Assembly: GCA_949825025.1 (NCBI GenBank)
Contig: OX463786.1
Span: 16,019,309 to 16,083,308 of the forward strand
Direction of reading: 5' to 3'
From: Siphlonurus alternatus
Taxonomy: Eukaryota > Arthropoda > Insecta > Ephemeroptera > Siphlonuridae
DNA: 64,000 nt
Part shown: positions 37,581-50,722 of the stretch, one piece after another
Position numbering within the stretch: position 1 is the stretch's first letter
How the letters are laid out: every line of letters begins with the position of its first letter
Made by a program: the position numbers and the translations under genes
Notes under the pieces: model-generated
What the model was told of the DNA's origin: nothing
Seen by the model: the letters and a program-made list of their open reading frames with translations, nothing else
The model's database searches: none

Positions 37581-39361
37581 AAACCTGGTTGCAGTATTTT
37601 TACTGCAGTATTATTTTTCTTGTGTGTGGTATGGTTACCATTTTTCTTTTATTTTTAAACAAGGTGTATGTTACCAGCATTATTAGCTCTTAAATATATT
37701 TTGTATTATCTAGTATTATTTTTCAAGAGAAGCATTTATGTAATTAAAGTGGTTTAATTAACCACATATTTAAGGTGTTGGTACAAATTAGTATTAAAAA
37801 ATATCTTCAGCTTGATTTGAATTGTTAGAAATGTCTGTCACATGTTTCTCATTTCACCTTACTTATTAGAGCCATCAACACCATAACGTTGTGAACTCTA
37901 ATAGTGGGTGACATTGTCATTATGTCTATTGTCAAAAATTTTGAAACAGACTTTGTAACAATATGTTGTTATGTTGTATATTAACTTTTTGTGCTGAAGA
38001 TTTTTGTGGGTTTTAGTAGTAAGAATGATTTGAAATTTGTTGAAATTTTGTCTTTAATTAAGTTACATTGAGAGAAGGTTCAAAATTACATGAAAAAATT
38101 GTATTCTGCGACAACGAATTTTTTAAGATATAGTTTGTAAAATTAGTTTGCTGTTAGACTGTCGAAAAGTACTTTGCCAGCAACTATTGGCCTTTTGATG
38201 CCACATAACTTAAGTAAAACAATACATGATTAATAGCTTATGATTTAATTGTAACTGTTTAATGTTCTTAGAATAAAATATTATAGTAAAACTCTTTATT
38301 TTTCTTTTCTCGCTATCATGATCCTTTCTCAAACTTTAATTTTTAATATACTTTACCTAATTTTTGACAGCTAAGATTCTTAATATTATAAAACACCTTT
38401 TATAATATCTATGAGATAATATTTTAATATATTTTAGATTTATAACATTTATTTTGTTTCAAATTTTGAATGGGTTTTATGTTAAAAAAAACGTAAAAAG
38501 CATGGAGGAAATAGACTATAATTTATCCATGACAAAAAGTTTCTTTTGCTGAAATAATAATGCAATTAAATATCTATAAAAATATATTTGAAATTTAATG
38601 GTATGTGAATTAACACACAAAAGGGGCTTTCACATACTCGAAAATTGCTATAGCATTCGTGTGCCGCGCGCAGGACGCTGTGTAGCACACATAATGCAGC
38701 TCCATAAGAAAATATTTGGTGTACTACCATTCTGTTTAATATTTATAATGCTAATAATAACATTAACGCGGCAAATGTAGCAATGTGCTATCACTCTATA
38801 TCTAAATCAAGAGCATTGCACAAGACTCTCAGAGACGTCGGGATTTTAATTTGAACCTGTTGGCAAATATTTTTCAAAATTGACAAACATGACAAAAAAA
38901 AATATTATTAAGAAAATGAGTAACAAATTATCCATTGACTTTATTGAAGCTCAAAATAAGTAAATAAAATTTATGTAAATATTTCAAAGCACGTAAAATG
39001 TTAAAAAATTATTAAAAATAATTTATTTACTTTTTTGTGTGGCTATTTTGAGCAAAGCGTACTAAGATTATATAAAAGCGTGTCACATCCAATTAGTAGG
39101 CCCTATACCACACTTTAGTTCAAAATATTGACGCTACGAGGTGACAGCGCTACTGACACGTACAAAACAGTTGAATTACGAAATTTAAAAAAATAATTGA
39201 TTGATATATAATTAAACACTGTTTTGATTTATTAATTAATTTTATTTACAATAATAATTAATTGATAAATATTTTGAAAATTTTTCTTTTTCGTTTTTTT
39301 TTCAAACCGGAAATGCTTCGCTTTCCGATGCTTTCATGAAAAGTACGTGTCAGCAGCGCCC
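37581..39361. other. AT-rich intergenic stretch with a retrotransposon tail
   Basis: No gene is seen. AATAATAACATTAACGCGGC followed by AAATGTAGC at 38,750-38,785 is the 3' tail of the same retrotransposon family as at 32.76 kb (minus orientation), with almost none of its body. Confidence 0.5.
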
Positions 39362-40049
39362 CAGGGCTATTCTCCTATAATAGAGGGTATACGCGCCACT
39401 GTCTGGCTTATGGCGCTAAATACTGAATTCTGATTGGCTTAAAAGTGGTCATTTGGAATTGCTGTGATTGGCTAAAATATAGTTGTTGATTTTTTTCTAA
39501 TTGGCTGAAATTTTAATTGTTGAAAATTTTCGAGCGATATCATTGGTTAAAGAATGTCCACTTTTAAACCAATCAGAGAGCTGCAATAAAAAAAAACACT
39601 TTTTGCCCATAATTTAATTTTAAAAAAGACTTTTTATGTTATGAAAATTATTTAAAAAATAATAAATGGTAGAAAATAGTGTTATAAATTGTTATATTTA
39701 TTTATTTCAAAAATATTAATTATTTATACAGGGACCAAGCGCAAATTTTCAACAATAGGAATTTGCAACTGAAAAAATCAACAAATTCTGATCAGCCAAT
39801 CAGAAGCGTCCAACTTTTAATGCATTAAAATCAATGATTTCACTGAGTGAATGTCTCCATCGTCTCAAAAATCGTTCTTTTCACCCTTTAAAACCCCTAG
39901 GTGCATTTGGTTAAGAATGTAAATCCTCTGGAGCTCCAGAAAAAGTATCGAAAAAATCGATTTTAACATTGAGTTACGTATCCCCAACAATGAAAATGTC
40001 CACTTTTTCTGATGCGCGTATACCCGATAACAATAGGAGAATAACCCTG
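39362..40049. mobile_element. hAT-like foldback element directly upstream of SLU7
   Basis: The termini CAGGGCTATTCTCCTAT and ATAGGAGAATAACCCTG are inverted repeats (one mismatch). A perfect 8-bp duplication, CAGCGCCC, flanks it (39354-39361 and 40050-40057). Internal arms repeat GATTGGCT-type blocks. An 8-bp duplication with CAGGG ends fits the hAT superfamily. It ends about 160 bp before the SLU7 start codon and so splits the putative promoter region. Confidence 0.85.
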
Positions 40050-40161
40050 CAGCGCCCTTGTGGGCAAAATAGAAAACAACGAGCATTGAATTTTCACAAC
40101 CCAGCAACTTTAAGTATGCGATACGCTTTAATATAATCTGAGTTCGCTTTGATTTTGAGTG

Positions 40162-40200
40162 TGACGTCACGTCAGTGAAGTGATGACACTGATGACGTCA
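40162..40200 (+). promoter_or_regulatory. Paired CRE-like sites before SLU7
   Basis: There are two exact TGACGTCA palindromes at 40162-40169 and 40193-40200, with half-sites between them. They lie 10-50 bp upstream of the SLU7 start codon. CREB/ATF binding is inferred from the motif only. Confidence 0.45.
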
Positions 40201-40210
40201 CAGACTAAAA

Positions 40211-43200
40211 ATGGCTGCTCCTACGATCACCATTTCAGAAATATTAAAAAGTAAATCAGAATTTGACGATGAACCGAAAAAGAAATCTCGTGAAGATTGG
40301 CGAAAAGCGAAAGAGCTTGAAGAAGCTCGTAAGGTAAGATACAAAACTTATATTTTCATTTTGTTTTCAGCTCGCAAAAGAGTGCCAAAATATTGATGTC
40401 TTGTGTAGTGTTTACATGTTTTTATAATGGACAAAACGTTTTTAATACGATTTCTGCTTGTTACATTTAACCATGCAGTATGCATAGCTCTTTTAGCTAA
40501 ATATCTTCCTGACCAGCTAAATCTGTATTTTTTTTCCATACACTACGTATGATACAGACAGAGTTAGAGACATTAGTTTCTCCTAAAACCTCAACCCTTA
40601 GGCTCACTATTTTTCTGATAAAATCTAGATGTTTCCATTTGCTGGCCTTTTATAACCCCCTAGTTGCTATTATATAGGACAACAAAACGCTGAAAAATAC
40701 AAAATAAGGCTACTTGTTCTTTAAAATGTGCTTTTTGTGAGAATAGAACAAATTAGATGCTCAAAAATTACGGCATTTGCATATCAAATCATACACAGAT
40801 CGTCACTAAATGTAGTTTTCATTTTAATGATCGTCAGTTCTTCGTCTCGTGTCCCACCTTATTCATTAGACTGACCTACACTTAAACTGTCTCTAACAAT
40901 GTCTAACATTATGCACCAAATAAAACGAAAGTCACATTAAAAGTTACGGGCAGTGTACTGTATGCATACATGCTCATTTTTGCATCATCTCGTTTCTGAC
41001 AACCATCTTCATTGGTTTTTCTGTCTGATACTCACGTTATTTCACTGACAACAATGTTCCTTGCAGGCTGGTACGGCGCCGGCCGCTGTGGATGAAGAGG
41101 GTCGGGACATCAACCCCCACATTCCACAGTACATCTCAACGGCACCATGGTACTTCGGCTCCAAGGGACCGACCTTGAAACATCAGAGGCCACAACCAGA
41201 GAAGGAACCTCAGGCCTCCAGTCTTGACCTTTGGTACAAGAGAGGGGTGGACACTGTAAGTATTGAAAGCCCAAAATCATGATCATCAGAATTTCATCAA
41301 TTTCTGGAACTTTTCGATGATTTCAATATTCTATGTAATTAAGAAGAAATCATCATAAAAGACGTAACTCAAAAATTTCTTCATCATGTTTTAACTTTTG
41401 TTCTATGTCTTGCAGACCAAAGTGGTGACCAAGTTTCGTAAAGGAGCGTGTGGGAATTGTGGAGCAGTGACACATCAACGTAAGGACTGCATGGAGCGAC
41501 CTCGCAAGGTAAACAATAGAGCAGTTTTAACTGTATTATCATGAAGGTTGTGTTATTGGAGTTCAGAAAAATACTTGCAACTACTTTGTTGTTCTCTCTC
41601 TAAGATTGATTTACTGTAAGATTAATGTTTTTTGTTTTGTTTTTTTTTTTTCTAATTTTTAACTCATTATGTAGCATAAAAAGAGCTTTATCTAGAGCTG
41701 GACCGTAGTTTTGATTTATATCCTCACATTACAATTTCAGCACATAATTAATTAAAGATTAAAATTTAACAAACAACTATGTTTTCTTACAAACTGCTAC
41801 ACCCAAGTTTGTTTCCCTCAGATTGGAGCCAAGTTCACCGGTCAGGCGATTGCAGCTGATGAGTTCGCTCAGCCTAATCTTGCCGTAGACTACGACGGTA
41901 AGCGGGATCGATGGAACGGTTACGACCCCTCTGAGCATCGAGCCATCATAGAGGAGTTCCAGAAAGTCGAGGATGCCAAGAGGACGCTCAAGGCCGAGAA
42001 ACTGTGTGGTGACCCAGAGGCGGAGGTGAGATATGAAGAAGGAAGGGACGTCAGGTCAAATATACTTTAGAAATGTTCCAGCAAGGAAATTGTTAAATCC
42101 ATATCATAGAGAGTTATGTCACACTTGTAGAGTCTTCTGGAGTGTTGGCAGTCTTACTTTGGAGAATGAAGCACTTGGGCAATTACAGTTAACAGTTATT
42201 TTGAAAAATTTAAAAAATGCTGATTTCAGCTTAAAATTTAGTGATGTAAAATGTAAATGAATCAAATCAGCAGGACAGTAAAAAATTAATAACTGTACTG
42301 TATGTAGAAAATAAATGAATGGAGTACCGACCTCAAAATTTTTTATTGCAGAAATGGATAGAGGGTGCAAATTTATGCTACTCTGATTTTTTTCAGATTT
42401 TTTAGGGACCGGGAAGTATTGTAAAAAGTTATGGCGAGGTCGGGTTCGAATCCACGTCCCTTTTGGGTCCTATTTTTTATTAAGAGAGGCGGCACTTTTT
42501 CTGTACTTTCAATAATTTTTAAAAAATATTTGCCGGCCTCTAAAAAATCTGAAAAAAATCAGAGTACTGTAGCATAACTTTGCACCCTCTATCCATTTCT
42601 GCAATAAAAAATTTTGAGGTCGTTACTCCATTAGTTCACAGTCACACAATCCATTATTGGCTCTCTATTCCTCACATTTATTTCTGATTGGTTCTCCTTT
42701 GCCAATATTTATCTCTGATTGGTTCTTTGATTGACACTGATTGGTTCTCCCCACTAACGCTGTCCTCTGATTGGTCACAGAGTGTTGAGGCGGAGGTTCG
42801 TGAGGAAGATGACGACAAGTACGTGGACGAGGTGGACATGCCGGGTACAAAGGTGGACAGCAAGCAGCGCATCACAGTGCGAAATCTCCGCATCAGAGAG
42901 GACACTGCCAAGTACCTGCGGAACCTCGACCCCAACTCTGCCTACTATGACCCCAAGACCAGGTCCATGAGGGACAACCCCAACGCCATTCAAGTTGAGG
43001 AGGAGGAAGAGTGAGTGTTGTCAACTTATTTTTAATTAACGCATTTAAATTACAATATTTGCTACAGTACTTATGATAGTAAAATTATATTTTTTATGCT
43101 AATTTTATATTAATTAGTCTTTTATTGTAAGTAAAGTATCATAAGAAATATAACTACTTGTAATTAATGTTTTATTGTATCTTGGATATTTTTTTACTTT

Positions 43201-43950
43201 CCCTTGATAATTTTTCCAGGGGTTTTCCTAAATGTCTTCACAGGTTTTACCATTTAAGTTTTCAATTAGCATTAGAGCTTCCTCTGTAATGCAATTTTAT
43301 AGTCTATAATTGATGCACAAAATTATATTTTGGAAGGATTACATGTACACTATGTTTATTGATAATCAAGTCAATAATAAACCTTGGGTGGTATTCACGA
43401 AGAGTTAAGGAGTGTTTTAGGAAGAAATATTTTAAGAAGCGTTTTTCTTATCTGTTACCTGGTATAAAAAACGCTTCTTAAAATATCTCTCCCTAAAACG
43501 CTCCTTAACTCTTTGTGAATCCCACCCCTTATTAACAAAGAAAGTCCATTCAGAACTATTATCTCTCCACAGTGAGGACTACGCTGGTGAGAACTTTGTT
43601 CGTTTCTCTGGAGACACTCGTAAGCACGCCAAGGCCCAGCTGTTTGCCTGGGAGGCGTACGAGAAAGGTGTGGATGTCCACCTTCTGGCCGAGCCCACCA
43701 AACTGGAGATGCTACAGCAGCAGTACGACACCAAGAAGGAGGACTACAAGTCACGGGCACAGAGCTCCGTCCTGGCCAAGTACGGTGGCGAGGAGCATCT
43801 CAAGGCTCCCCCCAAGGCTCTCTTACTGGCCCAGACAGAGACGTACATAGAGTATTCTCGCCACGGTAGAATCATCAAGGTATGTACTGATTGTTTGTAA
43901 GAAAAATTAATGTAATCATCCTGTGTGGTATTTTTATTTATTTGCTGTAT

Positions 43951-43993
<43 letters not shown>

Positions 43994-46492
43994 TTATTTT
44001 ATTATTTTTATATATATATATATATATCGATGTTCTCCCTGCTTTTTTACCGATCTGCATTTGTTTTATTTAACTTTTTTACCTATCTGTTTTTTATTTA
44101 TCAAACTTTTTTACCTATCTGTTTTTATTTTGTCACACTTTTTTACCTATCTGTTTTTGTTTCTTCAAACTTTTTTACCTATCTGTGAAAAAGTGAATTG
44201 TTCAGGAGAAGGTTTAAACTGTTTATTTCTTTATTGTTGTGATTATTTAAAAATACACTTAGCTTTTTTTAAAGGTAATATTATTACTCGTTGTAACGAT
44301 TTTTTTTTTTTTTTTCAAATTCCGTAAATTTCTCGCGTAAAAAAATATAATCGGGATTCAAAATTCTGCTCAACAAGTTTTATTACTTATTATTACGCGT
44401 GTAGATATTAATGAAGTTTACCATACATAATATATAATTATGGTAATTAAGGAACATTTTAATAAAACAGTAATTGATGATGCATCAATCGGCATATATA
44501 GTTATTGTGAATACGAAAAAAGTAATGCTAATTAATTATTATCCTCGGCATTTTTGGTAAAGAATAAAATTGTAACATAAAAGAATTAAATTTATTTTTG
44601 TAATATTTATAAAAGGCCATGGGAATAGGGAATTTGACTAAATAAAAAATATAATTATACTTTTTACATTCTAAGCAATCATTTAGGATTAAAAATGTAT
44701 GTATCGATTGTAATTAAGATACTATGCAAACCTTTAATTTCAAAGTCACTACAGTATTTTAAAGTTTAACATAATTGAAATTTGTTTTTTTTTTTTTTTT
44801 TGCATATTTTATAGCCTACAGATAAATAAAACTCATCAAATTAATAATTATTAATTTATATTAATATCAAACATAATAATATATCAAATTAATAATAAGT
44901 ATAAATATTACATTGAGCTCTATACAAGGCTAGAGGGCTAATCAGCTGTTTTAGGCGCGCACGGCGTCTGGGAGGAAAGTGGGTGGTGGTCGGTGCTATC
45001 GAATGCCTGGTTGACCAACCTAAGAAAGTTTCCTTATAAAATAAATATTAAAAGTTACACTGCAGTTGGCAATTCTGAGGAGAATACGTTGGAATGTGTG
45101 ACGAAAGCGCAATCTCCCACCCACTTCCTCCCGCCGGACCGTGCGCACAGTTTTACATTGAGAAGTATAGGGCATTATCCCTCTAGCCTTGTATAGAGCT
45201 CAATGAAATATTATTATATGTTTTGTAACAATTTTTGTATAATATATACAGTAATATAATATAAATGAAATATTCTTCATGTAGCTTTCGCTGTTCAATA
45301 CAAAATATGCTTAATTTATATATATTCTGTGGAGCCATAAAATCTTCTGATGTCCAGTTTCTAATTGTTTTAGCAGACAGGCAGAGTGTATTAGTATACA
45401 TCATTTCACAAACTTTAAATTACCACTCTCAGTCCTATGGAAATACTGCCGTTGCATGTACTTGTTTACGTAGCTTTACAGGGCTACTCAATGTTCTACG
45501 TTTTGGTGCAGCTGTAACGACAGAGTCTCGAACAAACACTTTTTTTTGCATATTTGTCAAGCGAATAAAAATAATTATGAATTTTTTCTCTATCCTTTTC
45601 ACTCACATTAGCACAGAATTTTAATAACTTTTGGGTGTCCTTCTTTTCACTGTTTTTTCACCCAGCTTTCATCACCACTGCAGGCTTGTTGTCAGGTGAA
45701 ACAATACCAAGTTGTGTCTTCGTTCCAACATATGGTTTCCCCTGCTGGCGAAGATTTTGGTTTGTGAATTTTTCAAATGAAAGACGTCGTACGTCTAATA
45801 TTACTTTTAATTTTTGTTAATTTCTTTTTCATTCTCTGTTAACGTTTTAGAATTGTTTACTTTACGATTAATATTTTGCTCTACATCTGCTAAGTCTAAT
45901 AAGGTAACAAAGGAATTTCAAGTATCAGTATACATTGTTCTTCAATCGTCAAAACTGACTCGGCTTGTTCAGAGCTCCGACCACTATGTAGTGCTTGGTC
46001 CAATCTCCATACTGAGAAGCTGTAAAAACAACAAATTGTTACTATTGCGATCATTATTATTACGTAATTCACTCTAATGAATGTAAATATTACTTAGTTA
46101 ATAATAGAATATAAAATTCTTACCTATTTCAATCCTTATTTGCATGTAGACTCAGAAGAAAAGCAGAAATAAACGTCGCACGAGGTTTGTTTTGGTCTGT
46201 CAGCTGATTGTTCCGGATTGTTCTTATTTAATTTAAATTATAAAAAAGCCGCGAAACACTCTGAAATTTTAACAGCTTACGTACGGTGGTGCACTCTATA
46301 TTTTTCCGCGATAAAATTTTTTTTTTCAAATTGACAGATAGGTAAAAAAGTTTGAAGAAACAAAAACAGATAGGTAAAAAAGTGTGACAAAATAAAAACA
46401 GATAGGTAAAAAATTTTGATAAATAAAAAACAGATAGGTAAAAAAGTAAAATAAAACAAATGCAGATCGGTAAAAAAGCAGGGAGAACATCG

Positions 46493-46523
<31 letters not shown>

Positions 46524-49500
46524 TTTTTTTGCTTATTGTGTTTATAGCAGTTATGCTCTTTGCAACAGTCTGACTTTTATTCATATATTAATACGTTAAT
46601 TTGACTGGCAAAGAAAAAAACTTGGTACATAAAATATTCAAAGTATGTTTTAGTTTTACAGTTAGATAATGAATGTGTAGCCAAAAAAATATACTCTCTA
46701 TCCTTTACATTTTTTTTTGTTTTGTTTCTATTTAATAAATTTTTAAATAAATTAGTAGAAAGTGTCTAATAAAATTGATAACATACAAGTACAGTACTTC
46801 TATTGCATTACAGCTGTATTGTATTAATTTATCATGTATTATTTTTAATTCAAATATATAGTTTGGAATAACAGGATTTTATTCCAAATTTTAATCTGGA
46901 GAATTTTATTCACGAAATTATATTTTCATAACTTTATTACCGATTTCTTAATTAACCTAAAAAAACAAAGAAATACTCAGTACAGTACACAACATTTGTA
47001 TACTGCATATTTTTAACTCACTCTGTAAACCCAGCTCCTCCAGTTAAGATTCTCAACCCTGACTTTGCATGTTATTTCAGGGTCAGGACAAGCCGGTGAT
47101 GAGGTCCAAGTATGAGGAGGACCAGCTCATCAACAACCACACCGCCGTCTGGGGCTCCTTCTGGTACGCCGGGCAGTGGGGCTTCCGCTGTTGCCACTCC
47201 TTCGTCAAGGTGAGAGTGCCTTCCTCACTTTACAAGTATGGGGGTCGCATGTCTCACTGGTCTGTGTATTGTAATCGCTTGCTGTGAAATCCTGTGTCAG
47301 CTATAGCATGGAAATTGCAGCTACATCTATCATATCCATAGCAAATAAAAAGAGCAAACATAAGTAAAGTATCAATAAATTTAGTACCAATCATGTTAAT
47401 AAATACAGTAAAAACTCTATTACACAACTTGTTATTAGGTGAAACTCAATTTTGAGTAAAGGAGATTGCAGTTCCGTAAAAAATAATAAGCATTGTGGAA
47501 ATAGGAAAAACTCGATATAAGATAAACTTAATTCTGTGGGTCCCTTAACTTTACGTAATAACAATTTGTTCTGTGTTTATGGTCAATATCTGGCAAGGAA
47601 AATTTATCCCACCCCTCCAAAAAATCACACTTTAAATTAAGCCCAAGAGATGAAACGGTCACTGTTCTGCTTTCAGCTAAAGAACATCCTTTCATCATTT
47701 ACATAGCTCTAGACATACGTCATTTTCATGATACCACAACAATTTAAAGTTAAATTTTTAAATAAAGTTGTTTATTTAGTTAATTTGTATAAACAAAATG
47801 GTTTTGTGGGAGTGTGCTGACCTCTGGTGTGTATTTTCAGAACTCCTACTGTGTCGGGGAGGCTGGTAGAGGCATCGCTGCAGAGACTGAGGACATTGTC
47901 GCCACGGAAACCCCCGCAGAACCAAAACAAGAAGATGAGGTAAGATTAACAACATGGAATAAGGTGAAAATTACGTTTTGTTTCACATGTTCCATGTATT
48001 CAGCTGGAAGTGGGTCTTTCGGATTTAGTAGGGATTCTTAATGATCCCTAGATTTTGAAACAAGGAACAGCTAGTTATTAGTTATTACAAACAATTTAAT
48101 AGATTTTACAATCCTTGCATTGGAAAATCCAAAATTTTCATGGTAAATAGCTGATAACAATAAACTGTTTGAACACTACTAACATCTGTTAGTGGAATAA
48201 ATTTTCCAAGGCACCGGCTTACGGGCAATAACTGCTTCGTCTACAAACCCAAAGTCAATACATTCAATTCAGTTCCAAAGCACCCTCTTTTTTTGTTTAG
48301 TTGCTACAAAAGCTGTGAGTTTTTTATTGTGTACCCTGGTAGTAACGTACCTTGGCGTTGCAGGTATCGAGCAGACTGCAAGGGAAGCCGGAGAGCTCCA
48401 GCGCAGAACAAATCAAAGAGAAGGACGAATCTTCTTCTTCGTCTTCAGAGGTGAGACATTGTCGATTGTCATCTGAATAAATTTTTATTGCATATTTGAA
48501 AAGAAGAGTTTAATTTTTCAGATTTTTTAGCTCTGTAATGCATTTAAAATTTTGCTGCAAAAAGCTTTAATGCTATGGTGAAATATACAATAAAAACTCT
48601 TTATTACAAAATTTGTTACGTAAAACTCAATTTTGAGTAAAAGAATTCATGGTCCCGTCAAAAATAATAAGCATTGGTGGGATAAGAAAAACTTGATGTA
48701 AGATAGTATTCAATATAAGGTAAACCTAATTTTCTTGGTCCCTTGACATAAGGTAATAACAAGTTTTTACTGTATCTTTCCCTAGGCTTGGGTATTTATT
48801 ACAGCGTTTTGCAGCATGGATGTTAAGAGTTCAAAAAAAAAATGAAGAAAAAATTAACAGCACATTGAGGTGCTCTATCTAAATATAAAATAAAAATATT
48901 CATGCAGATTATCAGTCAAAATGTAACCCCTGCCTGATTACAACTTTAATTGCTAATGGTATCCTAGATGGAGGGGAGGTAAAAAGAGAACTGAGGCTTG
49001 ATATTTTAAAACAGATAATGAAACCTCATGGTGCTTGTCATTTTTTTTTTTTTAACTGTCACTGCACTGCAATTAATATTTTGCTTGAGTTTAATTTTAA
49101 TTGCTAATGTTTTTAATTTCAGTCTGAATCTGAGGATAGTCGTAAGGAAAAGAAGGAGAGGAGAGAGCTCAAGAAAATGAAGAAGAAGATGAAGAAACAG
49201 CAGCGCAAGGAGAAAAAGAGATTAAGGAAGCAACCTGCCACAGAGGCAGCAGCAAAGGTGGGTCTATTCACAATAAAACAGATTTTAATTAATGAGTTAA
49301 TTAATATTTTGTTAATGGAGAGGGAAAATGGTCAAATTAGGACAAAATATAAAAAATAATATTATATTACGTGTATCTATGTTCTGAAATGCTGAGAATA
49401 GTTACCAGTATGTAATTTTTATTAACAACTTCTCTATTAATTATGATTACTAATTTGTTTTGAGACACCTAAAAATAGTTAAAGAGAACTAGAAAGAATA

Positions 49501-50153
49501 CTCAAATTAATATATTGCATGACCATAGAAGTATTTTAGTGCCTCCCACCCAATTTTCGTGTAATACTGTGTGTACCTTGGGTGAAATAATAAATAAATG
49601 TTTAATTCTTAGAACTAATTTATAACTTATTAAATAAACCAGCATGGTATAAATTTAACATTACAGAAATTTAAAAAAACAAACATTTTTTTTATATATA
49701 TAAATAAATTTCAGATGCTCATTGCTTTTATACCTATCGTCGCCTCAGAATGCAAGTCGCGTAAGTACAAAAAAATTTGATGCAACTTTGAACCTTATTT
49801 CAATATAACTTAAAGCTCAAAGTCCCATCAAATTTTTTTGTACTTGCGCGACTTGCATTCTGAGGCGACGCTATAGCACTCTTTTCCGGATACAAAAATT
49901 ATATTCACAACTTAAGCGTTTTCAATTTAAATTTATGTTGGTTGACTTTTCTCTATTATAATTCATAACAAAACAAATTTGATGTTGGTTATGTGATTTG
50001 CAGATCATTGATAAGGAGGAATGCCTGGAGAAGGATGAGCGAAAGCGTCCGTACAACAGCATGTACGAAGTCAAGGCCCCCACAGACGAGGACATGGAGC
50101 AGTACTACAAGAAGAGGAAGCAGTTCGATGACCCCATGTCCCAGTTCATGTAG
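40211..50153 (+). CDS. SLU7: SLU7 pre-mRNA splicing factor, complete, 11 exons
   Basis: Coding exons are 40211-40333, 41067-41255, 41416-41508, 41822-42025, 42781-43010, 43573-43879, 47081-47209, 47841-47939, 48364-48450, 49123-49257 and 50004-50153. All have GT-AG borders and join to 581 codons, against 586 in human SLU7. Signature segments are [29 protein letters not shown], the CCHC zinc knuckle (C116, C119, H124, C129), [43 protein letters not shown] and [12 protein letters not shown] near the end. A serine/acid patch (about 478-495) precedes a lysine-rich coiled segment. SLU7 is the second-step splicing factor that holds the branch intermediate for correct 3' splice-site choice. Intron 4 carries an F1 element and intron 6 a 2.5-kb transposon. 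The start follows a short, non-coding 5' leader and matches the family N-terminus. Confidence 0.98.
42319..42631. repeat. Foldback element F1, copy 4, SLU7 intron 4
   Basis: Ends ATGGAGTACCGACCTCAAAA and TTTTGAGGTCGTTACTCCAT. This is an intact empty-site copy: its internal TTAA (in TTTTTATTAAGAGAGGC) is uninterrupted. Confidence 0.9.
43386..43528. repeat. Short foldback in SLU7 intron 5
   Basis: GGGTGGTATTCACGAAGAGT on the left matches the complement of ACTCTTTGTGAATCCCACCC on the right. Inner arms around AAGAAGCGTTTTT also pair. It lies 45 bp before exon 6. Confidence 0.7.
44914..45205. repeat. Foldback nested in the 2.5-kb transposon
   Basis: Arms of about 35 bp containing TTGAGCTCTATACAAGGC and its complement flank a less A+T-rich centre. 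The left arm lies in ATTACATTGAG and the right in CTCAATGAAATATTA. Confidence 0.75.
45500..45810 (-). pseudogene. Decayed transposase-like ORF in the 2.5-kb transposon
   Basis: Minus-strand translation gives [11 protein letters not shown], then [17 protein letters not shown] and [13 protein letters not shown] followed by a stop. After a shift comes [20 protein letters not shown] followed by SLDKYAKK. The order GK-YV ... C---VSE-DR--I---F--L reminds me of N-terminal regions of DNA-transposon proteins in arthropod genomes. That is recall, not a search. Several stops and shifts show it is dead. Confidence 0.3.
47405..47574. repeat. pogo-like MITE family M1, copy 1, SLU7 intron 7
   Basis: Left end ACAGTAAAAACTCTATTA; right end ends TAATAACAATTTGTTCTGT. 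The interior carries GTGAAACTCAATTTTGAGTA and AACTCGATATAAGATAAAC. Three further copies are listed below. CAGTA-AA ends beside TA suggest a Tc1/mariner (pogo/Tigger-like) origin. Confidence 0.65.
48587..48773. repeat. pogo-like MITE family M1, copy 2, SLU7 intron 9
   Basis: Left ACAATAAAAACTCTTTATTA; right TAATAACAAGTTTTTACTGT. The interior matches copies 1 and 4, including AAAACTCAATTTTGAGTAA. Confidence 0.7.
49739..49869. repeat. Foldback with GTCGCCTCAGAAT ends, copy 2, SLU7 intron 10
   Basis: GTCGCCTCAGAATGCAAGTC and then GCG-TAAGTACAAAAAAATTTG are mirrored on the right arm almost perfectly. A related element with the same ends lies at 35930-36048. Confidence 0.8.
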
Positions 50154-50716
50154 ACTCTCGTCAATCAAAGACATGTTTACTTTATTTATGGAGAGTTTCT
50201 TGTACAACAAAACTACAGTTTCAAATGGTTTACTGTAGTTTTGTTGTGTCATCAGAAACTTGATGTAACTCCCAGATGCTATTTAAATATGTACGGAGCT
50301 ATAGAGTACATCTTCAATAGTTACAGATAGTCTTATTAACATAAATGTACCTAAATTTTGAAAAAAATCTTGTCTTTGCATGAATTTTTGTTTCCTGAAA
50401 ATATTATTGTGTCAAGTTAGAAAAATGTATTCACTGTGTATTTGTTGTTTCACAGTTAATTAGATAATTACTCAAATAATGTAATTAATGTATTTTCTAG
50501 CTTGTATCATTTTCGAACAGATAGTTTGATAAAAAAAAATAAAAGAAATAACAAATTTCCAAAATAATATAATTACTGTATTATATAATAATATAATATA
50601 CTGTATACAGTTGTTAGACTTGTTACTTCATTTTGTATTGTTTTTGCATGTTCTTCTTTATATAATGTAAATATAATTATGTAAAACTTTTAATTAAATT
50701 AAATTTTACACCTTAA

Positions 50717-50722
50717 AATAAA
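50717..50722 (+). terminator. Possible SLU7 polyadenylation signal
   Basis: An AATAAA lies about 565 bp past the stop codon. An earlier A-rich AATAAA-like stretch near 50,537 is an alternative. Confidence 0.4.

Larger units (their letters stand above)
44010..46506. mobile_element. 2.5-kb terminal-inverted-repeat transposon, SLU7 intron 6
   Basis: The terminal arms at 44026-44187 and 46331-46495 are inverted and nearly identical over about 160 bp (two differences seen). Each begins CGATGTTCTCCCTGC and carries four spaced copies of TTTTTTACCTATCTG plus one ACCGATCTG variant. Both ends sit in TA-repeat DNA, so the target duplication cannot be read. Clustered subterminal motifs suggest transposase-binding sites. 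The interior holds a foldback (44914-45205) and a decayed minus-strand ORF. The superfamily is not assigned. Confidence 0.8.

Noticed and set aside
45265..45624. Plus-strand 119-codon ORF inside the 2.5-kb transposon
   Set aside because: No recognisable domain; the minus strand carries the more protein-like though broken reading.
44026..46495. Regularly spaced repeats resembling a CRISPR array
   Set aside because: The units are part of inverted transposon ends with similar spacers, and the window is clearly a spliced animal genome.
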